64,000 bases of DNA from Pseudomonadota bacterium. GTDB lineage: Bacteria > Myxococcota_A > UBA796 > CAJQPC01. This document shows, piece by piece, positions 7,441 through 16,949 of the stretch. Both the position numbers and the translations under genes were made by a program. Positions within the stretch are counted from its first letter, which is position 1. Every line of letters starts with the position of its first letter. The stretch is taken from positions 1 through 64,000 of the forward strand of contig JAAESX010000013.1 in NCBI GenBank assembly GCA_024228935.1. Direction: 5' to 3'. The notes beneath the pieces were generated by a model. That model saw nothing but the letters and a program-made list of their open reading frames with translations. It was not told the origin of the DNA and ran no database searches.

Positions 7441-8251
7441 GCGGCAGGTGGAGCGACGGGGCCGGGACCCTCGGGAGCTCCAGCCGCCCCAGCGCACGCG
7501 CCAGGGCCTCGACCGACGCCGTCCGGTGCGCTCGGTCGGTCGTCGTCGCCCGGACCACCGTCATCGCGAGCTGGGGGTCGACCCGCTCGGACACCGCCTG
7601 GAGCACGGGGTCGAGCTCGCGGGGGTCCCTGTCCGTGAGCAGCACGCCCAGCAGCACGCCCAGCGAGAACACGTCGGCCCGCTCGTCCACGCTCTTCGCG
7701 TCCGCGATCTGCTCGGGCGCCATGTAGCCGTAGCTCCCCATCGTCAGGCCGGTCCGCGTGATCGAGGCGTTGTCCTTCAGCCGCGCGATCCCGAAGTCGA
7801 CCACGCGACAGCGCTCGTCCGGCCCGACGAGGACATTGGCCGGCTTGAGGTCCCGATGGATGACGCCGGCAGCATGCGCGGCCTGGACCGCCTCACAGAC
7901 CTGGATGAGCGCGCCGACCGCCAGGTGGCTCGGCATGGCGCCGTACGTGCGGCTCCAGTCGAACAGGCTGCGACCTCGGATGAGCTCCATCTCGATCCAG
8001 AACAGCCCGGCGTCATCGCCGAACGCCAGGACCTTGGCGATGCCCGGGTGGTCGAGGTCGCGCATGACCTCGGCCTCCTGCTGGAAGCGCCGGCGCACCT
8101 TGGTCGAGCGGGCGAGCGCCGGAGCCAGGAGCTTGACCGCTCGCCAGAGGCCCGCTTCCTCGTCCCAGGCCCGAACGACAGAGGCCATCCCGCCCTCGCC
8201 GATGGTGTCGGTGAGGACGAGACGGCCTCCTGCGATGATGCGCCCTGTCAC
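7424..8251 (-). CDS. Hanks-type Ser/Thr protein kinase
   Basis: The protein is 275 aa, essentially a bare kinase domain. It has the glycine-rich loop IGEGGMASVV (17-26), catalytic lysine in AVKLL, HRDLKPANVL near residue 134, the DFG triplet, and MAPEQ in the activation segment. All catalytic residues appear intact. No transmembrane helix or sensor domain follows, so it is probably cytosolic. The activation segment is Thr/Ser rich (ITRTGLTMGSYG). It starts 24 nt after the secreted beta-sandwich gene and is likely the third gene of that operon. Its substrate is unknown. Confidence 0.92.
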   Translation of the reverse strand: MTGRIIAGGRLVLTDTIGEGGMASVVRAWDEEAGLWRAVKLLAPALARSTKVRRRFQQEAEVMRDLDHPGIAKVLAFGDDAGLFWIEMELIRGRSLFDWSRTYGAMPSHLAVGALIQVCEAVQAAHAAGVIHRDLKPANVLVGPDERCRVVDFGIARLKDNASITRTGLTMGSYGYMAPEQIADAKSVDERADVFSLGVLLGVLLTDRDPRELDPVLQAVSERVDPQLAMTVVRATTTDRAHRTASVEALARALGRLELPRVPAPSLHLPLTSSS

Positions 8252-8275
8252 GAGCGCGAATCTATCCCGGGCGGG

Positions 8276-10117
8276 TCAGTCCTTCAGGCCCTTGTAGTCG
8301 AGGGTCAGGGCCAGGTCCTCGTCGAGCACCAGGAGCTTCTCGAAGTAGAGCGCCTGTCCCTCGACCGGCATGGCCACGTCGACAGGGCTCACGCCCGAGT
8401 CCACCGCCGCGTTCTGGGCCTGGTAGGCCTGCTGCATCGCCGCCTGGCCCGCCATGTCGAGGTACTGACCCTCGGGCGTCACCGGGGTGCTGAACCACTC
8501 GACCTGACGCAGGCTGGACTCGACCGACTTCTTGGCGATCTTGGCGTCCCACGGCACGTACACGGACCAGCGGTAGTAGGTCACGGGGACGTCGATCTGG
8601 GGCAGGTCCAGGGCGATCGTGCCCTTGCCCGCGTCATCCGGGGCGGTGCCCTCCTCGACCCAGACGATCTCGACGGTGAACGCCGCGAGGCTGCCCTCGC
8701 TGGCCCGGCTGCGGACCAGCGGGACCAGGACCTGGCCTTCGTCGTCGATGGCGGGCTTCACGGCCTTGCCAGCGACCTTGACCGACCAGATCTCGCTGTC
8801 CTCGGGCATGTCCAGGCGCAGGAACTGGCGGCGGTTGTTGCGCACGTACCAGGAGCTGCGACCCATCACGCGGCCGTCGTTGGTGATCATCGAGATGGAC
8901 TCGGCAGTGTCGATGATCGTGACCAGCACGTCGACCTCGTCGTGCTGCTGGACGGTCAGCGGGACGTCCCAGCCGGCCTCGCGGAACTTGTAGCCCAGGA
9001 GCACGGGCTGGTCGGTGCGACCGAGGATGCTGGCGGGCAACTCGCGCACGTCGATCTTGCGGGCGCCGCTGGAGTCACCGGCGACGACCTCGAGCGTCGA
9101 CAGCGCGGCGACGCCGACGAAGCCCTTGACGCGCTCGACGTCCTGGACCTCGACGCGGGGAATGTCCAGCGCACCGCCTCCTTCGGCCAGGCCCTTCTCG
9201 TAGTCGAGCATCAGGCGGTAGGCGCCGAGCGCCTCGAAGTTCAGCTCGACGTCGACCGACTGGATGCCGTCGACGGTGTCGACCTTCCACTCGCGGATTC
9301 CCGAGCCCGTGACGTCGAGGAGCGTGACGTCGGCCGGGATGGTGACGGTCAGGCTGTCGGTTCCCTGGTGGACGATGGTGTAGTTGATGTCCGAGTGGCC
9401 CGTGATGACGCCCTCGCCCACGCCGACGAGCGTGTGGACCTCGGCGTACTGGCGGCCCTCCTGCTGGACACCCTCGCCCTCGGGGTCGTCCTCCTCGCCG
9501 ATCTCGCGCTGCCAGCTGACGGCCAGGTTGCCCGTGGCCGGGAGGATGGCCTCCATGCGCCGGACGTCACGGACGCGCTCGTCCTTCAGGAACTGCGCCT
9601 GACCGACGGCGAACTCGAGGTCGCCCTCGCTCGGCACGTCGAGGGTGACGGTGGTCCCGCCGGACCGGGCCATCGGGAAGGACAGGGAGCTCTGGCCGTT
9701 GGCCTCGAAGACGCTCGCGGCGAGCTCGAGGTCGATGTCCACCGTCCCCTTCTGGTCCGTGATGAGCATGTACCAGCCACCGTCCAGGTAGATCGGCGCG
9801 TCCTTGCCGCGGATCTTCGCGGACTTGAGCGCGACGCTGGTCGGCGCGAGCGGCACGGTGCTCCAGCCCTCGGCCTTGTGGATCTCGACCGAGAGGCGGA
9901 CGTCGAACAGCGCCGAGGTGCCGTCCTCGGTCACCGTTCCGGCGTAGGTCCCGTGGTTGATGGACCAGTCGCGCGGGGCGCGCTCAGGCTTGTCCTCGGG
10001 GGCCATGCCCTTGTCGTAGAGCGATTTGAAGTCCTGCCAGGGCATGACGACCTTGGCGGTGGGCATGTCCTGGGCTTCGGCGGCGCCGGTCAGCATCAAC
10101 AGCAGGATGGGGGTCAT
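8276..10117 (-). CDS. Secreted beta-sandwich protein, paralogue of upstream neighbour
   Basis: The protein is 613 aa. MTPILLLMLTGAAEAQDMP is a signal peptide. The ATG overlaps the upstream gene's TGA (ATGA), so translation is coupled. The body is predicted all-beta. The segment RRQFLRLDMPEDSEIWSVKV followed by a PLVRS block near residues 430-480 is homologous in pattern to RQYLRVTPAEGGHLWSATVN in the upstream protein, so the two share this module. No enzyme motif was seen. Gln/Ala-rich AAMQQAYQAQ lies near the C-terminus. A periplasmic or cell-surface scaffold or binding role is an inference. Confidence 0.75.
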   Translation of the reverse strand: MTPILLLMLTGAAEAQDMPTAKVVMPWQDFKSLYDKGMAPEDKPERAPRDWSINHGTYAGTVTEDGTSALFDVRLSVEIHKAEGWSTVPLAPTSVALKSAKIRGKDAPIYLDGGWYMLITDQKGTVDIDLELAASVFEANGQSSLSFPMARSGGTTVTLDVPSEGDLEFAVGQAQFLKDERVRDVRRMEAILPATGNLAVSWQREIGEEDDPEGEGVQQEGRQYAEVHTLVGVGEGVITGHSDINYTIVHQGTDSLTVTIPADVTLLDVTGSGIREWKVDTVDGIQSVDVELNFEALGAYRLMLDYEKGLAEGGGALDIPRVEVQDVERVKGFVGVAALSTLEVVAGDSSGARKIDVRELPASILGRTDQPVLLGYKFREAGWDVPLTVQQHDEVDVLVTIIDTAESISMITNDGRVMGRSSWYVRNNRRQFLRLDMPEDSEIWSVKVAGKAVKPAIDDEGQVLVPLVRSRASEGSLAAFTVEIVWVEEGTAPDDAGKGTIALDLPQIDVPVTYYRWSVYVPWDAKIAKKSVESSLRQVEWFSTPVTPEGQYLDMAGQAAMQQAYQAQNAAVDSGVSPVDVAMPVEGQALYFEKLLVLDEDLALTLDYKGLKD

Positions 10118-13100
10118 CGGGTCTCCCGGTAGGTGATCTCGAGGGTGGAGGCTTCGCCCGGAGCGAGCAGCCGCTGGACGACGGATAAGGACTGCCCGTG
10201 GTCTGGAAGGGGGATGGCGAGCGTCGTGGCGGCCAGGTCCGGAAGCGTGGACAGGACCGGCGTGGGGCGCTCGGTGACTGGCGGCGGCGGGTGCTGCCAG
10301 CTGTAGACGGCCGACTCGACCGTGTAGACGACGCCGTCGACGTATGTCGAGAGCGGAGTGCCGTACTCGGGCACGTCGACGGGGGTGTAGTCGTCCCACG
10401 TCTCTTCGGGCGTCGCGATCTCGTAGGGACCGGTGCGCGCGTTGACGCCAGGGACGGACTGCACGGAGAGCTCGACGGTCGACGTCGCGAAGTCGAGCTC
10501 GGCCCCGCGTGCCTCGCCGTAGCCGTAGCTGTCGTAGTCCTCGTACTCGGCGTACTGCTCGTACTCGGCGTAGTCCCCGTCGTCGTCGAAGTAGTAGGGC
10601 TCTTCCTCGTAGACCTCGTCCACAAGCGCCAGCTCGTCCATCTCGTACGCGGAGTACCCGCCGGAGGGGTCCTGCTCGACGTAGTAGGACCGCTGCGGGG
10701 CCTCGGGCGGTGGCGGAGCCGCGGCCGCACCGCGGTACGAGTCCAGGATCAGCTGTCCCTGGGGCTTCACGAGCTCGCCCGAGATCTCGATGTCCTCGAA
10801 GTCGATCTCCGTGCGGTGCTGGTAGACGACGACGGGCTCGGGCTTTGGTTCGGGCTCAGCGGGCGGCTCGGCGTCGGCCAGCGGGGCGCCGTAGGCGTTG
10901 TGGATCTCGACGGCGCCCAGGCCCTGGACCTGACCGCCCATGACCGCGCCCGAGGCTCCCGCGACGGAGCTGCCGTAGACGCCACCTTCGATGGTGCCCA
11001 GAACACCCTGCTCACCGGCCTCGAGGCCACCCCACCCGAAGGCAGCGCCGTCGTTGTCATTGCTGGCCGCGCCCGCCATGTTGGCGTTGCCCGACCCGAT
11101 GACGCCGGGGGCCGCCGACAGGGCGGACTGGTAGTCCCGGCCCGCGGGGATGCTCTCGAGCAGGTCCGAGGAGAGCGCCACCGACTGGTTCGCTTCCCCG
11201 CGGCGGTCGAGCACGACCGTCTCGGGTGTGGCGTAGGCCCCCGTCGAGGGCGCGTTGTCCTTGGCGTCGTCGGTCTTGTACGAGGCGCGCTTCTTGGCCT
11301 CCTTCAGGCCCGCCGAGCTGGAGCTGCTGTAGTAGGCCTGCTCCTTGGACTCGTCCTGCTCGTAGCGAGACAGCTCCTCGCTCGACTTCTCGAGCTCCTC
11401 GTACAGCGCGATGGCGCCATCGTAGTCCCCGGAGTTCAGGCGACGCTCGGCCTCCTTGAGCGTGTCCTCCTGCTTGACCTCCACCTCGGCGACCTTGGCC
11501 TTGGCCATGTCCTTCACGCGACGGCTCATGGCCTCGTCGCCGCCGGTCGAGCTGGTCTGGTCGCCGGCGAGGACGTCCAGGTTCCCCTGTAGGCGCATCG
11601 CGTTCTCGTTGCCCGAGTCGAGCACCAGCGTCTGGTCGATGTAGCCCTGGGCCGCGTCGAAGTCGTTGCGCTGGTAGGCGCGGAGAGCCTCGTTCCAGCT
11701 GTTGCGTGCCTCCTCGTTCTTCGTCTTCTCCTCGGTCGAGGTGGCGTAGACGATCTCGGTGGCGGCTTCCTGCCCTTCGCGGGCCGAGCCCCCTTCGATC
11801 TTGCCCTCGAAGCCAGGAGGAAGCCGCAGCTCCCACACCATCTGGGCGACGGGTGCATCGAACGCCGGCAGCGCCCTCGACCGGGTGCCCTTGCGAGTCC
11901 ACTCGGTGTCCTGACCGGCGAAGATCAGCTCGACGTCGAGCGTGGTCATGCCGGCGAGCGTCTCGACCGAGCGCTCGAGCGGGATGCCCGTCGTGCCGTC
12001 CTCGAGCACGACCGGCGTGACGCCGCGACCGTTCACGGTGGCCGACCACAGGTGACCGCCCTCGGCCGGGGTGACCCGCAGGTACTGTCGGCTGGCGTTC
12101 CGGACGTCGAGTCGGCAGGACAGGAGGTTCCGGCCTGCAGCAGCGCTGGCCTCGGTGCAGACGGCCTGGTCGATGACCAGGGCGGGCCCCTCGAGCGAGG
12201 TCAGCGAGAGCGCCTTCAGCGAGAGCGTGCCGGCGCCGGTCCAGGCCGCGGTCGGAGGAGCGTCGCCGATGCTCCGGGCCTTCTCGTCGAGCTCGGCCAC
12301 CGCGCCGGGCCGCATCGAGCCGGACACGGTCGGCGAGAGCACCAGCTCGGAGCTGCCGGCGAGCGTCAGGCTGTGGTTCGTCGAGGTGGTCCCGGGGAGC
12401 GTGGGCTGCTGGACGGCGGCGGCGTTCTTGGTGAACGCGAGGCGCCACTCCAGCGTGGTCTCGAAGACCCCGTCGACCACACGGCTCGGCTGGATCTGGA
12501 CCGTGGCGCCGCTTCGTGACCACGACTCGACACCGGCACCGACGACATCGAGCTCGGTGACCGCCCCCGGCAGCTGCACCGAGAGCGCGGCCAGCTCGCC
12601 ACGCCGCACCGTCCAACGGATGCTGGAGCGGACCCGCAGGTCGCCGTCCTCGATCCAGGCTGCCGTGGAGACCGCGCCCTGGACCACCTGCTGCACCGGG
12701 GCCGGCGGCCGCTTGGGGCTCCACGCGACCTCGACCAGCTCGGTCGGGGGCAGCCTGTCGCCGACCGCACCGAAGATCTCGAAGTCGAGGCCGTCCCCGA
12801 CGCCGTGGGCCTCCTGTCGGACGCCCGGCGCCACCCGGAGCGAGAGCTGCTCGTTGCCGCCCAGCGTTCCGCGGAGCTGGACGCGCTCCAGCCCGTCGAC
12901 CTCGCCGGTGAACCACCAGTGACCGTCCCCACCCTGGTGAAGACCGGGGACCTCGTCGTACAGGCGTACCCGACCGTCGAGTACGCGCAGCTCGACCCAG
13001 GTCTCCTCGAGAGAGACGATCTCGAGGTCGACAGCGACCTCGACCACGAAGTCCTGCTGCGGCTCGATGGTGAGCTCCGACCGCTGGACGAACCAGGTGG

Positions 13101-13239
13101 CCGGCGGGCCTTCGGGCTCCGGATCCTTCTCGAGGCCGAGCAACACGTCCACCGGAACGACGGTCGACTCGTCGACATCGCTCGGGAGCGCGAAGGCCAG
13201 GCTCGGAAGGAAGAGGAGGATCATCAGACGGTGCAACAA
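10114..13239 (-). CDS. Large secreted protein: beta-sandwich, TPR and TonB-plug-like segment
   Basis: The protein is 1041 aa. The TTG start (13239) gives MLHRLMILLFLPSLAFA, a normal signal peptide; ATG 13224 is an alternative. Residues about 20-480 are all-beta and share a module with the downstream protein. TPR-like helices lie near 505-560 and 590-625. Residues about 672-735 read like the start of a TonB-receptor plug: a VVLDRRGE stretch, LLESIPAGRDYQSAL, APGVIGSGNANM, then GAASNDN. GELVKPQGQLILDSYRG lies near 823 and a Tyr/Glu/Asp-rich run near 880-910. No 22-strand barrel follows, so it is not itself a TonB receptor. Function unknown; envelope complex assembly is a guess. Confidence 0.75.
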   Translation of the reverse strand: MLHRLMILLFLPSLAFALPSDVDESTVVPVDVLLGLEKDPEPEGPPATWFVQRSELTIEPQQDFVVEVAVDLEIVSLEETWVELRVLDGRVRLYDEVPGLHQGGDGHWWFTGEVDGLERVQLRGTLGGNEQLSLRVAPGVRQEAHGVGDGLDFEIFGAVGDRLPPTELVEVAWSPKRPPAPVQQVVQGAVSTAAWIEDGDLRVRSSIRWTVRRGELAALSVQLPGAVTELDVVGAGVESWSRSGATVQIQPSRVVDGVFETTLEWRLAFTKNAAAVQQPTLPGTTSTNHSLTLAGSSELVLSPTVSGSMRPGAVAELDEKARSIGDAPPTAAWTGAGTLSLKALSLTSLEGPALVIDQAVCTEASAAAGRNLLSCRLDVRNASRQYLRVTPAEGGHLWSATVNGRGVTPVVLEDGTTGIPLERSVETLAGMTTLDVELIFAGQDTEWTRKGTRSRALPAFDAPVAQMVWELRLPPGFEGKIEGGSAREGQEAATEIVYATSTEEKTKNEEARNSWNEALRAYQRNDFDAAQGYIDQTLVLDSGNENAMRLQGNLDVLAGDQTSSTGGDEAMSRRVKDMAKAKVAEVEVKQEDTLKEAERRLNSGDYDGAIALYEELEKSSEELSRYEQDESKEQAYYSSSSSAGLKEAKKRASYKTDDAKDNAPSTGAYATPETVVLDRRGEANQSVALSSDLLESIPAGRDYQSALSAAPGVIGSGNANMAGAASNDNDGAAFGWGGLEAGEQGVLGTIEGGVYGSSVAGASGAVMGGQVQGLGAVEIHNAYGAPLADAEPPAEPEPKPEPVVVYQHRTEIDFEDIEISGELVKPQGQLILDSYRGAAAAPPPPEAPQRSYYVEQDPSGGYSAYEMDELALVDEVYEEEPYYFDDDGDYAEYEQYAEYEDYDSYGYGEARGAELDFATSTVELSVQSVPGVNARTGPYEIATPEETWDDYTPVDVPEYGTPLSTYVDGVVYTVESAVYSWQHPPPPVTERPTPVLSTLPDLAATTLAIPLPDHGQSLSVVQRLLAPGEASTLEITYRETR

Positions 13240-13376
13240 CGGCGGAGGAGAAGAGTTCCTTACACATCGACGGGAACGGATCGATCGTGCGGTCCAGACC
13301 GCGTGACGTTCACCCGACGACCGCGCTCTTTCGGACCGCGCGGATTAAGGCCCGCGGCCAACGGAAGGAGCCGTAG

Positions 13377-14693
13377 ATGCCCATCGTCGCCCCGTACCCC
13401 ACCGGCGCCGCCGCCGACGATCTCACCGCCCGCAGCCTGAACGATCTGGCGCGAAACATGGCGGGCTCGCGAATCCTCGGGATCGCCAGCCAGGTGAAGG
13501 CCCGGATCGCCGAGGGCGAGGACATCTGCAACCTGACGGTGGGCGACTTCTCGCCCGCCCACTTCAAGGCGCCGACGTTCCTTCGCGAGCGCATCGGCGA
13601 GCACGTGGCCGCTGGTCGGACGAACTACCCGCCGGCCGACGGCATCCCCGAGCTGCGCAAGGCCATCGTCGGCTACTACCAGCGCCGCCTGGGCGTGACG
13701 TTCCCCTACGAGTCCATCGTCGTCGGCAGCGGCGCCCGTCCGCCGCTGTACGCCGCCTACACGACCCTGCTGTCCGAGGGCGACCAGCTCGTCTACGCCG
13801 TCCCCAGCTGGAACAACGAGTACTACAGCTACCTGAACGGGGCCGAGGCCGTCATCCTGCCGACCTCCCCCGAGGCCGGCTTCATGCCGACGCTCGAGCT
13901 GCTGGAGCCGTACCTGGCGACGGCGCGGGTCTTGCACCTGAACTCGCCGCTGAACCCTTGCGGCACGTGCATCGACGGCGCCGAGCTCGAGCGCATCTGC
14001 CGCGCCATCGTGGCCGAGAACACCCGCCGCACCGCGGACGGTCGCACCGCGCTGTTCCTGGTCTTCGACATGGTCTATTGGGAGCTCACCTTCGGCGACA
14101 CGAAGCACCACGACCCCATCTCGCTGGTGCCGGAGATGGCGCCCTACACGATGCTGATCGACGCGATGTCCAAGTCGTTCGCGTCCACCGGTCTGCGCGT
14201 CGGCTGGGGCGTCGTTCCCCCGTACGTCCAGCCGAAGTTCAAGGCGCTCATCGGCCACATGGGCGCCTGGGCCCCTCGCCCCGAGCAGCACGCCGCGGCC
14301 GAGATCCTGAGCGACGACGAGACCATCGATGCCTGGCTCGACGGCTTCAAGGGCGCCATCGGCGAGCGCCTGGACCTCATCCACAGTCGGTTCTCCGCCA
14401 TGGCCGCGGACGGTCTCCCGGTCCGCGCCATCGCCCCCCAGGGCGCCATCTATCTGTCCATCAACGTCAACCTCATCGGTCAGACGACCCCGGCTGGCGT
14501 CCTGCTGGACAGCAACGAAGCCATCCGGCAGTACCTGCTCGACGAGGCGCGGACTGCCATCGTCCCGTTCCGCGCGTTCGGCCTCGAGGGCGAGACGGGC
14601 TGGTTCCGGATGAGCATCGGTGCCTGTGGCGTCGACGAGCTCGGCCGGGCGTTGGACAGGGTCGAGGCCGCGGTCCGAAGCGCCGTCGGCTGA
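13377..14693 (+). CDS. PLP-dependent aminotransferase, class I/II
   Basis: The protein is 438 aa, a fold-type I aminotransferase of the aspartate aminotransferase superfamily. NYPPADGIPELRKAI near residue 84 is the typical substrate-side loop. HLNSPLNPCGT corresponds to the NPxNPTG region, and the PLP lysine is in DAMSKSFASTGLRVGWG near residue 265. WFRMSIGACG gives the carboxylate-binding Arg. The amino acid substrate cannot be assigned. The ATG has a strong GGAAGGAG ribosome site. The gene diverges from the large secreted-protein operon and converges on the PD-(D/E)XK gene through the hairpin at 14685. Confidence 0.92.
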   Translation: MPIVAPYPTGAAADDLTARSLNDLARNMAGSRILGIASQVKARIAEGEDICNLTVGDFSPAHFKAPTFLRERIGEHVAAGRTNYPPADGIPELRKAIVGYYQRRLGVTFPYESIVVGSGARPPLYAAYTTLLSEGDQLVYAVPSWNNEYYSYLNGAEAVILPTSPEAGFMPTLELLEPYLATARVLHLNSPLNPCGTCIDGAELERICRAIVAENTRRTADGRTALFLVFDMVYWELTFGDTKHHDPISLVPEMAPYTMLIDAMSKSFASTGLRVGWGVVPPYVQPKFKALIGHMGAWAPRPEQHAAAEILSDDETIDAWLDGFKGAIGERLDLIHSRFSAMAADGLPVRAIAPQGAIYLSINVNLIGQTTPAGVLLDSNEAIRQYLLDEARTAIVPFRAFGLEGETGWFRMSIGACGVDELGRALDRVEAAVRSAVG

Positions 14694-14705
14694 GGCTCAG
14701 CCGAC
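14685..14705. terminator. Bidirectional hairpin made of both genes' 3' ends
   Basis: GTCGGCTGA (14685-14693) is perfectly complementary to TCAGCCGAC (14697-14705), leaving a 3-nt loop. The left arm is the last two codons and TGA of the aminotransferase gene; the right arm is the same for the minus-strand gene. This is the strongest of five such convergent-junction hairpins in the window. No U tract follows. Confidence 0.5.
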
Positions 14706-15140
14706 GAGCTCCGGAAACGCGACCTCGCGCACCTGTCTGGCTTCCATGTCCACGAGGAGCAGCCCATCCGGTTCGAACACGAGCAGGTACTCGAGGAGCT
14801 GACGCCGAGTCTGTGGAAAAGCCGGATCGGGGGCCCGCTCCCCGGTCTTGACTTCCGCCACGTAGACCCGGTCGTCCCGCTCCACGAGCAGGTCGGCCCG
14901 CACCGACGCCTCGATGGGTTCCCCGTCCACCTCGAAACCCCAGGAACCCGCGACCTGGCGTTCGAGGATGGAGAAGCCCTGGGACTCCAGCAGCGCTTCC
15001 GCTTCGCCTTCCGCACGGACGGCATGTCGCGTTCTCCGACGCGTCCGCCTCGAGCCCCTCGTCGCGGCACGCCACCAGGCGACCGCCATGAGGAGCGCGA
15101 CGGACGCCGCGACGAGAAGAAGGAGCTGCTCGAGTTCCAT
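14697..15140 (-). CDS. Membrane-anchored PD-(D/E)XK nuclease-like protein
   Basis: The protein is 147 aa. An N-terminal membrane helix (LLLLVAASVALLMAVAWW) is followed by a basic stretch (RGSRRTRRRTRH). The rest resembles the restriction-endonuclease fold: EGEAEALLESQGF, then the catalytic-type pattern RADLLVERDDRVYVAEVKTG near residues 85-105, with the D and the ExK of PD-(D/E)XK enzymes. A membrane-tethered nuclease would be unusual; the fold is also used by non-catalytic proteins. The start is ATG 15140; a GTG at 15158 adds six residues. Function unknown. Confidence 0.7.
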   Translation of the reverse strand: MELEQLLLLVAASVALLMAVAWWRAATRGSRRTRRRTRHAVRAEGEAEALLESQGFSILERQVAGSWGFEVDGEPIEASVRADLLVERDDRVYVAEVKTGERAPDPAFPQTRRQLLEYLLVFEPDGLLLVDMEARQVREVAFPELVG

Positions 15141-15199
15141 GGACAGAGACTCACCCACCGGTCAGCCAGAAACTGTCCGGGCGATCGAGAATCGCCGGG

Positions 15200-15841
15200 A
15201 TGAGTCCCTACGTCCTGGCCGAAGACGCTGCCCACACCTGGTTGTTCAAGCCGGCGGGCATGCCCGTGTTCCCGCGCCACGATGACTCAGAGGCCCCGAG
15301 CCTGGCTGGGTTCCTGGCGGATCTCCGCCCGGATGGACCAGCGTTTCCCGCGGGCTTCGAGCACGGCCTGGCGCACCGACTGGACATCCCCACGAGCGGC
15401 GTCGTCCTGGCCTGCCGGACGCTCGACGCGCTGTCCCGAGCCCGAGACGCGTTCCGATCCGGCGCGCTGAAGAAGCACTACCGACTGGTGTCCTCGGGCG
15501 AGGTGCCGTGGGACCACCACGTCGTCACCACCCGCCTCGCCCACCACCGACGGGACAAGCGCCGGATGGTCGTCGAGCGCGGCCGGACCACCCCCCACCG
15601 AGGCCGGTGGTACCCGGCGCACACCGAGCTCACGCGGCATCGAGGGGCCACCTGGAAGGCGCTCATCACGACGGGCGTGATGCACCAGATCCGCGCGCAC
15701 GCAGGCTCGGTCGGCCTGGCGCTGGACGGGGACCGGCTGTACGGCGGGCGCGACACGGGGACCCCGTTCGCGCTGCACCACTGCCGCATCGAAGGCATCC
15801 CGGGGTGCCCGTTCGCGCCCCCGGACCCACGCTTCAGCTGA
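15200..15841 (+). CDS. RluA-family pseudouridine synthase
   Basis: The protein is 213 aa. HRLDIPTSGVVL (59-70) contains the catalytic Asp62 of the RluA motif HRLDxxTSG. LFKPAGMPV near residue 15 and the late ALITTGVMHQIRAHAGSVG and LALDGDRLYGG blocks are also diagnostic. It isomerises uridine to pseudouridine in rRNA or tRNA; the target site cannot be told. It lacks an N-terminal S4 domain, so it is a minimal form. The gene diverges from the PD-(D/E)XK gene and converges on the GAF protein gene with an 18-nt gap. Confidence 0.9.
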   Translation: MSPYVLAEDAAHTWLFKPAGMPVFPRHDDSEAPSLAGFLADLRPDGPAFPAGFEHGLAHRLDIPTSGVVLACRTLDALSRARDAFRSGALKKHYRLVSSGEVPWDHHVVTTRLAHHRRDKRRMVVERGRTTPHRGRWYPAHTELTRHRGATWKALITTGVMHQIRAHAGSVGLALDGDRLYGGRDTGTPFALHHCRIEGIPGCPFAPPDPRFS

Positions 15842-15859
15842 GTCCTTGCTTCGTCTCGC

Positions 15860-16873
<1,014 letters not shown>

Positions 16874-16949
16874 TCACAGGCTCCCTGTTCCGGGCTGGAC
16901 GCTACCCCGCCTCCGTGTTTAGGTGCAAACCGGCCCCCGAGGACGCGAC

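Noticed and set aside
7448..10132. Long open plus-strand frame of about 890 codons across the kinase and secreted-protein genes
   Set aside because: It crosses two well-supported minus-strand genes and the gap between them, has no recognisable motifs, and its composition (Asp/Val/Arg/His) is typical of an antisense frame.
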